Positions 33,415-41,410 of a stretch of 64,000 nucleotides of DNA are shown piece after piece. A model generated the notes under the pieces. That model saw only the letters and a list, made by a program, of their open reading frames with translations. It searched no databases and was not told where the DNA came from. The position numbers and the translations under genes are program-made. Within the stretch, counting starts at the first letter, position 1. Each line of letters starts with the position of its first letter. Origin of the DNA: JAFGJQ01 sp964495075 (GTDB taxonomy: Bacteria > Planctomycetota > Phycisphaerae > UBA1845). Location of the stretch: assembly GCA_964495075.1 (NCBI GenBank), contig CAZBUJ010000006.1, positions 1 through 64,000 of the forward strand, in the 5' to 3' direction.

Positions 33415-36400
33415 ATGCGACTCTCGTTCTGGATGTTGCTGACGTTCGTCGTGGCGGCCGTCGGGCCGTCGGCGCCGGCGGCCGACGAAGCCGATTCCGC
33501 GAACCCCGCGTTGCTCATCCGCGGCGGCACCGTCATTGACGGCACCGGGTCACCCGGCCGGGTGGCCGACGTGCTCATCACCGGCGACCGGATCGCCCGC
33601 GTCGGCACGATCGACCCGGCGGAGGCGCCGGCGGCCCGGGTCATCGACGCCACGGGCAAGGTCGTCACGCCCGGGTTTATCGACGCCCATTGCCATGGGA
33701 CCCCGCTGGAGCGGCCGGATTGCGAGAGCTTCCTGGCCATGGGCGTCACCACGATCTGCCTCGGCCAGGACGGCGAGCATCCGCCCGACCTCGCGGCGTG
33801 GATGAACAAGGTCGATGCGGTCCGCCCCGGCACCAACGTGGCCATGTTCGTCGGGCACGGGACGGTGCGCGACGAAGCCGGTGTCGGGCTGCGGCGGAAT
33901 CCGAGTCCGGAGCAAATCGGAGCCATGCAGTCGCTGGTGCGGCAGGGGATGGAGCTGGGCTGTTTCGGGCTCACCACTGGCCTGGAGTATCAGCCGGGCT
34001 CGTTCGCGGATCTGGACGAGCTGGTCGCGCTCGCAAAACCGGTCGCCGCGGCGGGCGGGCTGGTCATGAGCCACATACGCAGCGAGGACGACGACCGGAT
34101 CGATGTCGCCCTTGAAGAACTGCTCGATCAGGGACGCGGCAGCGGCTGTGCCGTGCACGTGTCGCATATCAAGGTTGCGTACGGGCAGGGGGCCGCCCGG
34201 GCAGAGCAGATGCTCGGCCAGATACAAGTCGCCCGCGATGACGGCCTCCGCGTGACGGCCGACATCTATCCCTACAACGCGAGCTACACCGGCATCGGGA
34301 TCGTCTTTCCCGACTTTGCGAAACCGCCGCACAACTACGAGGAGGTGGTTCGCGGCCGGCGGGTGGAGCTGGCCGACTACCTGCGCCGCCGCGTGACACT
34401 CCGCAACGGCCCGGAAGCCACGCTGCTGGGAACGGGTCCGTGGGCCGGCAAGACGCTGGCCCAGGTGGCGGCGGAGCTCGACAAGCCGTTCGAGGACGTG
34501 CTGATCGACGACATCGGCGTGGACGGTGCACGGGCGGCCTACTTCGTCATGGATGCCGCGCTGCAGGAGCGGCTCCTGATCGACCCGCACGTGATGATCA
34601 GTTCGGACGGCGGCCCGACCTCGCGCCATCCCCGCGGGCACGGCGCCTTCGCCCGGGTGATTCGTAAGTTCGTCAACGAGCGGCGGCTCCTCTCGATCGA
34701 AGACGCGGTCCACAAGATGACGGGGCTCACTGCCGCCGCGATCGGTCTCGATCGGCTCCGGCGCGGTTGCCTGGGCGAGGGCTGGGTCGCGGACGTGCTC
34801 GTCTTCGATCCCCGCCGCGTTCGTGACCATGCGACGTACGAGGATCCGCACCGCCTGGCGACCGGATTCGACCACGTCATCGTCAACGGCCAGATCGTGC
34901 GCGAAGGCGACAAGGCGACCGGCAGGCGGGTGGGGCGGATGCTGCGACGGCCGACCGCCCGGCCCACGCTGCGTGAGAAGGTCGACACCCTGTTCGTGGA
35001 GTTCGATCAACCGGGCGTGCCCGGCGCCAGCGTGGTCGTCATTCGGGATGGCAAGTTCCTCCTCGCGGACGGCTTCGGCCTGGCGAACCTAGAGACGAAG
35101 GCGCCGGCCGACGTGAACACCAACTACCGCATCGCGTCCATGACCAAGCAGTTCACCGCGATGTGCATCGTGATGCTGAAGGAACGGGGCAAGCTGAGCT
35201 ACGACGACCCGATCGTCCGGTTCTTTCCCGACTATCCGGCGATCGGCAAGGAGATCACGGTGCGTCACCTGCTCGGGCACACGTCGGGCGTCATTGCCTA
35301 CGAGGACCTGATCCCCGACGGTCAGACAGAGCAGCTCACGGACCGCGACGTGCTGGCCCTGTTGAAGACGCAGCACGGCACATACTTCACGCCCGGCACC
35401 GGGTACCGTTACAGCAACAGCGGCTACGCGTTGCTCGCGCTGATCGTCGAGCGGGTCTCCGGGACCGATTTCGCGACTTTCGTGCGCGACAACATCTTCC
35501 TGCCGCTGGGCATGACGCAGAGCGTGGCGTTTGAAGACGGGGTGTCCGCGGTGCCCCGCCGGGCGATGGGGTATCGACGTGAAGGGTCCGGCTTCGTGGA
35601 CGCCGATCAGAGCGTGACGAGCGCGGTCCTCGGTGACGGCGGCATCTACACGTCGATTGCCGACTATGCGAAATGGGACGACGCGCTTCACGGCACGACC
35701 TTGGTCGGCGCGGACGCGATGAAGGAGGTGTTCACGCCGGGCCGGCTGACCGACGGGACGCCGACCATCTACGGTTTTGGCTGGCGGGTGGAGGACAAGC
35801 ACGGTCATCGCGTGGAGCACCACAACGGTGGGACGTGCGGGTTCAACTCAGCGGTGCGTCGGGTGCCGGACGAGCGGCTCACGATCGTCGTCTTCACCAA
35901 TCGCGCCGGCAAGCGGGCCCGCCAGATCGCCGACGAACTGCTGGCCTGGATGCTCGAGGCGCCCGATGCATCGGGCACGGCCGCCCCAACACGGGCGGAC
36001 AAGCCGATCGAGCCGGCCTGGCAGTGGCACGACGCGCATGCGCTTGGCCTCGAAGGGACAGGCTGGCACGACGCGGAGCAGCCGTACCAGCGATTGCCTC
36101 GCCGGGCAAAAGAGGCGGTGCCGGCGGCCGTCTGGCGATTGAGCAAGCACACCGCCGGGCTGTGCGTACGGTTCACCACGAACTCGACCCGCATCGCCGC
36201 GACCTGGGACGGCGGCGGGGCGATGAACCATATGGCCGCCACCGGCAACAGCGGTCTTGACCTGTACCAGCGACGCGATGGCCGATGGGTGTTCTGCGGC
36301 GTCGGTCGGCCGCAGACATCGAAGACCACCGCGGACCTGGCCCGCGACCTGCCGGCCGAGCCGACCGAGTACCTGCTTTACCTTCCGCTCTACAATGCGG

Positions 36401-37020
36401 TGACGGAACTGCGGATCGGCGTCGAACCGGGAGCGACGGTCGCGCGGGCCCCGCCGCGGTCGTCGCGGCCGATCGTGTTCTACGGCACGTCAATCACCCA
36501 GGGCGGGTGCGCGGCCCGTGCCGGCATGTGTCACCCGGCCATTCTCGGTCGCCACCTCGATCGTGAGGTCATCAACCTCGGGTTCTCGGGCGCCGGCAAG
36601 ATGGAGCCGGCGATGGCGGATTTGCTGGGCGAACTCGACCCCGCACTTTACGTGCTCGAGTGTCTTCCCAACATGACGACGGACATGGTGCGCGAGCGCG
36701 TGGCGCCGTTCGTTCGTCATCTCCGCGAGGTGCGGCCCGCGACGCCGATCCTGCTTGTGGAAAGTCCGATTGATCCGACGCGGAATCCGAGCAACGAGGT
36801 GCTACGCGGGATCTTTGATGACCTGACCGCCGCCGGTGTGAGGAATCTGCATTACCTGTCCGGTGCGTCGCCGTTGGCCGGAAGCGAGAACGGCACGGTC
36901 GACGGGGTGCACCCCACGGACCTCGGCTTCGCGCGGATGGCCGCCGCATACGAGCCCGAGCTGCGCAACATCCTGGACGGCGTGGCCGGTCGGGCGGGGG
37001 AATGGAAGGCGGAGGAATAG
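33415..37020 (+). CDS. Exported three-domain hydrolase: D-aminoacylase + class C beta-lactamase + SGNH
   Basis: 1201 residues from the ATG at 33415, after AGGGGGG. A signal peptide (1-23) is followed by an N-acyl-D-amino-acid deacylase-type amidohydrolase (about 28-515): GGTVIDGTGSPGRVADVLI, the metal motif GFIDAHCHG, HVSHIKVAYG and SSDGGPTSRHPRGHGAF. Residues 522-845 are a class C beta-lactamase/DD-peptidase fold with Ser571-x-x-Lys574 (IASMTKQFTA), the YSN motif near 663 and HHNGG near 802. The last third (about 868-1190) is an SGNH hydrolase with a jelly-roll-like leader and catalytic Ser in FYGTSITQGG (near 1020) and Asp/His in DGVHPTDLG (near 1163). All three active sites look intact. 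The combination suggests turnover of D-amino-acid-containing, acylated envelope material. Confidence 0.88.
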   Translation: MRLSFWMLLTFVVAAVGPSAPAADEADSANPALLIRGGTVIDGTGSPGRVADVLITGDRIARVGTIDPAEAPAARVIDATGKVVTPGFIDAHCHGTPLERPDCESFLAMGVTTICLGQDGEHPPDLAAWMNKVDAVRPGTNVAMFVGHGTVRDEAGVGLRRNPSPEQIGAMQSLVRQGMELGCFGLTTGLEYQPGSFADLDELVALAKPVAAAGGLVMSHIRSEDDDRIDVALEELLDQGRGSGCAVHVSHIKVAYGQGAARAEQMLGQIQVARDDGLRVTADIYPYNASYTGIGIVFPDFAKPPHNYEEVVRGRRVELADYLRRRVTLRNGPEATLLGTGPWAGKTLAQVAAELDKPFEDVLIDDIGVDGARAAYFVMDAALQERLLIDPHVMISSDGGPTSRHPRGHGAFARVIRKFVNERRLLSIEDAVHKMTGLTAAAIGLDRLRRGCLGEGWVADVLVFDPRRVRDHATYEDPHRLATGFDHVIVNGQIVREGDKATGRRVGRMLRRPTARPTLREKVDTLFVEFDQPGVPGASVVVIRDGKFLLADGFGLANLETKAPADVNTNYRIASMTKQFTAMCIVMLKERGKLSYDDPIVRFFPDYPAIGKEITVRHLLGHTSGVIAYEDLIPDGQTEQLTDRDVLALLKTQHGTYFTPGTGYRYSNSGYALLALIVERVSGTDFATFVRDNIFLPLGMTQSVAFEDGVSAVPRRAMGYRREGSGFVDADQSVTSAVLGDGGIYTSIADYAKWDDALHGTTLVGADAMKEVFTPGRLTDGTPTIYGFGWRVEDKHGHRVEHHNGGTCGFNSAVRRVPDERLTIVVFTNRAGKRARQIADELLAWMLEAPDASGTAAPTRADKPIEPAWQWHDAHALGLEGTGWHDAEQPYQRLPRRAKEAVPAAVWRLSKHTAGLCVRFTTNSTRIAATWDGGGAMNHMAATGNSGLDLYQRRDGRWVFCGVGRPQTSKTTADLARDLPAEPTEYLLYLPLYNAVTELRIGVEPGATVARAPPRSSRPIVFYGTSITQGGCAARAGMCHPAILGRHLDREVINLGFSGAGKMEPAMADLLGELDPALYVLECLPNMTTDMVRERVAPFVRHLREVRPATPILLVESPIDPTRNPSNEVLRGIFDDLTAAGVRNLHYLSGASPLAGSENGTVDGVHPTDLGFARMAAAYEPELRNILDGVAGRAGEWKAEE

Positions 37021-37098
37021 CGCGTTCCGAAGTACCAACGACGCATTCACTTATTGCAAGCGGTGCGATCGCCGAAGGCCATCACAATTTGTAATCGG

Positions 37099-37755
37099 TT
37101 AATCCACAAATGTTTCCCGCACCGCGCGGGCGAGTTCCAGAAACTCGGTCAGCTCACGCGGCTCGATCCGCTTGTGCCCGCGGTAGACGATCAGCCAACC
37201 GCCGCTGCCCTCCACGCAGATGTCACCGGACCGCGAAAGCATCTCGCGGCATTGCGGTTTGAACAGATGCCGGACCGCGTCCGGGTCCGGGCCGCGCAGC
37301 AGCAACCGATCGGAGAACGCCGGGTCCTCCTCGAAGTCGATGTCCTGGTACCCGAAGGCTGACCCGATCTTGTGGAAGATATGCTCGGGCCGCAACTCGA
37401 AATCCGGAAGGGTCTTCTCACGCACCGGGAGAGCGGCCACCGTCTGCCGGTACGTGGTACTGTGGTTCCCCCGGTGGACGGTATAGTAGTAGTCGAAGAC
37501 GTACGCGTCCTGCCCGCGTTGGCGGCAGTAGAAGAGGTTCCTGGCCCGGCGCCGGCGGCCCTGCTGGAAGAGGTGCAGGTGCGTGAACTCCGGGGCGGGC
37601 ATACCGGCCGCCTCCGGATCGAAGTCGAGCCCGAGTTCCTGAGCGAGGTGCTGCAACGCCTCCGTCCGACGCCGGGCCGCCGCGTGGAACACCAGCGCGA
37701 CCGCGCCCACCACCATCACACCCAACACGATGAGAAGAATCGCACCGTCCTCCAT
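37099..37755 (-). CDS. Membrane-anchored protein of unknown function
   Basis: 218 residues from the ATG at 37755, preceded by GGGAGGTG. One N-terminal membrane helix (AILLIVLGVMVVGAVALVF) is followed by a soluble domain: LAQELGLDFDPE, ARNLFYCRQRGQDAYVFDYYYTV, TYRQTVAALPV, FSDRLLLRGPDPDAVRHLF and IVYRGHKRIEPRELTEFLE. This pattern occurs in small membrane proteins of many phyla without assigned role. It starts 31 bases after the stop of the serine hydrolase on the same strand, so the two may be an operon. Confidence 0.75.
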   Translation of the reverse strand: MEDGAILLIVLGVMVVGAVALVFHAAARRRTEALQHLAQELGLDFDPEAAGMPAPEFTHLHLFQQGRRRRARNLFYCRQRGQDAYVFDYYYTVHRGNHSTTYRQTVAALPVREKTLPDFELRPEHIFHKIGSAFGYQDIDFEEDPAFSDRLLLRGPDPDAVRHLFKPQCREMLSRSGDICVEGSGGWLIVYRGHKRIEPRELTEFLELARAVRETFVD

Positions 37756-37786
37756 GGTGCACCTCCCGGCCGGCCCGTGGCTCTGG

Positions 37787-38872
37787 CTACGGTATGCTGG
37801 CCAACGTGTAGCCTTCGGCCAGGACGTGGAGGCCGAGGTCGTCGATGTTGTGCGTCGAGTTCGCCAGGACGACCACGCCGCGGCGCCGCTTGGAGTCGAA
37901 GCCACAGAAACCGTGGTAACCGCCCGTCCCGCCGTTGTGCCAGAGAATCTCCACGCCGTGGCGATCGAACACATGCCACCCCAGCGCCACCGACATCCCC
38001 GGCGGACCACACGGGTAACGCCCCTGGTGCGTCCGCGCGATGGCCGCCGCCAACGGGCTGTCCTCAAGCCCCATGTTGACGGCCAGGAACCGCAGCATGT
38101 CGGCCACCGTCGATCGCACGGCCCCGCATCCGGCAAGACAGTCGAAGTGCCAGCCGGGGGTCGGCGTCGCGCTGCCCTCCGGGTAACCGCGGGCGAGCCG
38201 GTCCGTCATGCCCGGCGTCAGCGTGATCCGCGTATCATTCAGCTTCAGCGGCTTGCAGATCCGCTCGACGAGCAAGTCCTCGTACGAGGTGGCGGCCCGA
38301 CGGGCGAGCACGTGCCCCAGCAGACCGGCCCCCAGGTTCGAGTACTCGTACCGCTCGCCGACGTCGCGCGGCAATTGGTAGTCGTTGAGGAATGCATACA
38401 GCTTATCGGCCGTGTACGACGCGTACGGATCCGCCGGCCAGGGGATGGCATTGGCCGGAACGCGAGGCAAACCAGACCGGTGCCGGGCCAGCTCGAACAA
38501 CGTGATTTCTTTGTCCCCACGTTTCGGGACGCGGACGGTCGACGGCAGCAACTGCTGAACCGGTTCATCGAGCCGGACTTCCCCGCGTTCGACAGCGTCC
38601 GCCAGCAACAACGCCGTGAACACCTTGGTGATCGAGCCGATCTCGAACACGGTGTGCTCGTCGAGCGGGGCCTCGCCGTCGTGGGCCGGCCGGCCCGCGA
38701 AGAAACACTCGCGCCGGTGGCCGTCGATCGCGCCGATGGCGATTCCGACCGTGCGGCCGGCCTCCACCCGTGCCCGGGCACTCGCCTTGACGTCCTCGGG
38801 AATGATCGAATCCGCCGCGTTGGGCGGTGGCGCGGCAGCCACGAGCCACACGAGCGAGAACACGAGCTTCAT
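37787..38872 (-). CDS. Exported serine hydrolase, class C beta-lactamase family
   Basis: 361 residues. A short signal peptide (MKLVFSLVWLVAAAPPPNAA) precedes the catalytic domain. All three motifs are present: Ser-x-x-Lys in EIGSITKVFTALLLADAV, Tyr-Ser-Asn in YEYSNLGAGLLGHVLA, and the HxG motif in WHNGGTGGYHGFCGF. Members are beta-lactamases, D,D-peptidases or esterases; nothing in the sequence proves resistance. It is a paralogue of the middle domain of the 1201-residue protein encoded next door on the opposite strand. Confidence 0.9.
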   Translation of the reverse strand: MKLVFSLVWLVAAAPPPNAADSIIPEDVKASARARVEAGRTVGIAIGAIDGHRRECFFAGRPAHDGEAPLDEHTVFEIGSITKVFTALLLADAVERGEVRLDEPVQQLLPSTVRVPKRGDKEITLFELARHRSGLPRVPANAIPWPADPYASYTADKLYAFLNDYQLPRDVGERYEYSNLGAGLLGHVLARRAATSYEDLLVERICKPLKLNDTRITLTPGMTDRLARGYPEGSATPTPGWHFDCLAGCGAVRSTVADMLRFLAVNMGLEDSPLAAAIARTHQGRYPCGPPGMSVALGWHVFDRHGVEILWHNGGTGGYHGFCGFDSKRRRGVVVLANSTHNIDDLGLHVLAEGYTLASIP

Positions 38873-38909
38873 CGGCCGCCTCCTTCAAGATCGCCGTCCG
38901 ACGACAAGT

Positions 38910-39230
38910 TCAACGCAACGCCAAACGCCTCCGGGCGGTGCAACCATACCACATCCGCCGCGCGGGCGGCAACGCAGGAGAGCGGGCCCCATGAAATCGG
39001 CCGCCGGCCGGATCGCCCTGTCGGACTCGTTTGATTCTGATGATCTGGCGCAGCTCGTCGGCCACCGCCGCCGCGCCAGTCGTTCTTTTCATGTCGATTA
39101 TGCGGTAGAAGTGCGCCGCCAGACATTCGGACACGTGCTGCAGTTCCAGCTCCCGCTCGTGGCATAACGCGCTCCGGGCGGCTTGACCAATCGGATGCGG
39201 CTCCGCCTGTTTCTTATGGCGACCCGTTTG
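38910..39230 (-). pseudogene. Possible 5'-truncated gene remnant
   Basis: On the minus strand one frame reads HERELELQHVSECLAAHFYR and then IIDMKRTTGAAAVADELRQI, a protein-like amphipathic stretch, and it is open upstream to beyond 39230 without an ATG. The only start is a GTG at 39134, in the middle of the plausible helix. The 3' end from about 38990 turns Arg/Pro-rich. I read it as the middle of a gene that has lost its start. I do not recognise the family. Confidence 0.3.
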
Positions 39231-39247
39231 CCCTACAATGATGGACG

Positions 39248-39508
39248 ATGCGTTGTTACGAGATACAGTCTGTGTCCGACGCCCTGATGCGTCGTGCCGC
39301 GAGCCGGCCGATCGTGCTGGTCGCGATTGACGGTGGCGTCGGCCTCGGGAAATCGACGTTCGGGCACGAACTCGCAGCGGCCACCGGCGCGGTGGTCATC
39401 GAAAGCGATGACTTGTGCCGACTGATGGACGCGGAGCAACGGAACCGTAATCCGGGCGACGCAGTAACCGCCGTGGGCCCATTGGCGCAAGAACATGAGC
39501 GACCCTAG
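39248..39508 (+). pseudogene. Truncated P-loop kinase (uridine-kinase-like N-terminus)
   Basis: 86 codons. IVLVAIDGGVGLGKSTFGHEL contains a Walker A (GGVGLGKST), then AAATGAVVIESDDLCRL gives the second strand with paired Asp, as in uridine/cytidine kinase-like proteins, which are normally 180-220 residues. After about residue 62 the sequence stops matching and the frame ends inside the start of the UroD-family gene. The catalytic core beyond the P-loop is absent, so this should not be an active kinase. It looks like the 5' fragment left by a deletion. Confidence 0.65.
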
Positions 39509-40535
39509 CCCACGAGAACTCGTTCGCCGCGCGTTGCGGTTCGAGCCGGCCCCGCGCGTTCCGCGGCAACTCTGGCGCCTGCCCTGGTCGGACGCCGGGT
39601 ACGAGCAACGGGTCGCGGCGGTGCGGGCGGCGTTTCCCGACGACCTGCGCGGCCCGCAGGTCGTTCTCCCGCCGGTCGACGGCATGCGGGGCGATCCGCG
39701 CGGGGCGGGACCGTACATTGACGAGTGGGGTTGCGAGTTCGTGCGCCTCCATCCGGGGACGATCGGCGAAGTGAAGCGGCCGATGATCCGCCGCTACGAA
39801 GACGATCTGGCCAAGCTGCGCCCGCCGTACGAATGGATCGACATCGACGTCGACGCGGCCAACCGGTCGTGCGCGGCGAGCGATCACTTCATGCTGCTGG
39901 CCATGCCGGTCCGTCCGTTCGAGCGCATGCAGTTCCTCCGCGGCTCGGAGAACGTACTGCTCGATCTCCTGGCACAGCCGAGGGGGTTGTTCGAGCTGCG
40001 CGACCGGATCCACGACTGGGAACTGGCCCTGATCGATCGCTGGTCGCAGACCGACGTCGACGGGCTCCAATGGGGCGACGACTGGGGCGGACAGACCGCC
40101 CTGCTGATCGACCCCGCCCTGTGGCGCGAGATGTTCAAGCCGCTCTATGCGGAATACGTACGGCGCATCCACGCGGCGGGCAAGTTCGCGTTCATGCACC
40201 TGGACGGGTACGTGTTCGACATCCTGGAGGACCTCGTGGAGATCGGCGTCGACGCGGTGAACAGCCAGCTCTTCTGCATGAACATCGAGGAGATCGGGCG
40301 GCGGTTCAAAGGCCGCATCGTGTTCTGGGGCGAGATCGACCAGCAGCGAATCCTGCCCTTCGCCACCGTCGCGGAGACCCGGCAGGCCGTGCGACGCGTG
40401 GCGAGGGCCCTGTACGACGGTGGCGGCGGCGTGATCGCTCAGTGCTGGCTCGGCCTCGACGCCCGCGACGAGAACGTGTGCGCGGTGTTTGACGAATGGG
40501 ACCGGGTCAGCGGTGAGGCGGCGTCGGCCTTATGA
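39495..40535 (+). CDS. Uroporphyrinogen decarboxylase-family protein (methyltransferase-like, not hemE)
   Basis: 346 residues with the UroD TIM-barrel layout: MSDPSPRELVRRALRFEPAPRVPRQLW, YIDEWGCEF, LDLLAQPRGLFELRDRI, DVDGLQWGDDWGGQTALLIDPALWREMFKP, KFAFMHLDGYVFDIL and GVDAVNSQ, ending RIVFWGEIDQQRILPF. The hemE signature MRQAGR is missing, and the family position fits the MtaA/CmuA-like group that moves methyl groups between corrinoids and thiols. Some of these use Zn via His/Cys; HLDGYVFD and SQLFCMN are candidates. The ATG lies inside the 3' end of the broken kinase frame. The C_GCAxxG_C_C gene follows by 73 bases. Confidence 0.85.
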   Translation: MSDPSPRELVRRALRFEPAPRVPRQLWRLPWSDAGYEQRVAAVRAAFPDDLRGPQVVLPPVDGMRGDPRGAGPYIDEWGCEFVRLHPGTIGEVKRPMIRRYEDDLAKLRPPYEWIDIDVDAANRSCAASDHFMLLAMPVRPFERMQFLRGSENVLLDLLAQPRGLFELRDRIHDWELALIDRWSQTDVDGLQWGDDWGGQTALLIDPALWREMFKPLYAEYVRRIHAAGKFAFMHLDGYVFDILEDLVEIGVDAVNSQLFCMNIEEIGRRFKGRIVFWGEIDQQRILPFATVAETRQAVRRVARALYDGGGGVIAQCWLGLDARDENVCAVFDEWDRVSGEAASAL

Positions 40536-40608
40536 TCTTTGGCGACGGCCGGACGACGACGTCGGTTCTGCCCGCCGCCCGCAGCGGGACTGACCACCGG
40601 AGCGTGCA

Positions 40609-41058
40609 ATGAATCCTCTGTACGACAATCGCGAGGCACTACTCGACAGCCTCGTCGACGATTACCTCCGCGGGCACCATTGTTCAGAGATGATCTTCAC
40701 GAAGCTGGGGCAGTATTACGACGAGTCCTTCGATCCGCGGCTGATGCGGTTGGCCACCGGCTTCGGCGGGGGGATCGCCGAGGCGGCCGACGTGTGCGGT
40801 GCGGTGGTGGGCGGCGTGATGCTCATCGGCTACCTGTACGGCCGGTCCGGCCTCGACGAGGACCAATCGGCGTGCTGGCGTTACAGCCGTACATTCCGCG
40901 ACCGCTTCCACCGCGAACTGGGCGGTACGACTTGCTATCACTTCACCCGGGGCGAGTTCAACCCCGCGAACCATCGCAAGTGTGCGGAAGTCGTCAGGAA
41001 GGCGGCCGAGATTCTCCTGGACATTCTACCCGTCCCGGGATCATCCGCCGTTCGATAA
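40609..41058 (+). CDS. C_GCAxxG_C_C family redox protein
   Basis: 149 residues. The cysteine pattern that names the family is present with variation: HHCSEMIF, then GFGGGIAEAADVCGAVVGGVMLIG, ACWRYSRTFRDRF and GGTTCYH, with a final HRKCAEVV. The family is small, soluble and thought to bind a metal or cluster; its biochemical role is unsettled. It follows the UroD-family gene, and such pairs occur in corrinoid/methyl-transfer loci, so a shared methyl- or thiol-related role is a reasonable guess. Confidence 0.85.
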   Translation: MNPLYDNREALLDSLVDDYLRGHHCSEMIFTKLGQYYDESFDPRLMRLATGFGGGIAEAADVCGAVVGGVMLIGYLYGRSGLDEDQSACWRYSRTFRDRFHRELGGTTCYHFTRGEFNPANHRKCAEVVRKAAEILLDILPVPGSSAVR

Positions 41059-41315
41059 ACCATACCGGTGTCGGCGGACTGCGCGGGCGGGCCCGGATTC
41101 CATCCCTCCGGCGGCTCGGGCTGCACGGGTGCGCCTTCGAACATGAATTCGCCGGCCCAGTACGCATCCGGGTCCGTGTATTCCAATCCACCTGTCGGCC
41201 ATCGCACAAGACGCTGGCGCTCTTGAGCCCATTCGGGTGTTGGTAGACGCGCACGTCGATCGTCGCCGACGCCACGTGCCGGCCTGCCTCACGGCACAGG
41301 ACCTGATCGGCAATT
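40990..41315 (-). pseudogene. Possible frameshifted gene remnant
   Basis: On the minus strand two neighbouring frames carry protein-like text. One reads ATIDVRVYQHPNGLKSASV; the other, overlapping, reads TPEWAQERQRLVRWPTGGLE and continues YTDPDAYWAGEFMFEGAPV, with QPEPPEGWNPGPP after it. A single frameshift near 41200 would join them. The tail runs antisense into the C_GCAxxG_C_C gene. The only start in the second frame is a GTG at 41207. I do not recognise the protein. The remaining bases to 41410 hold nothing else. Confidence 0.3.
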
Positions 41316-41410
41316 GACGAATGGTCTGACCGCTTGCGGCGATCAACGGGTCAGGGCGGACGCCGTTGGTGATTCCGTTCGCACCCCGGCAGGCCTGGCG
41401 GACTATTTGT

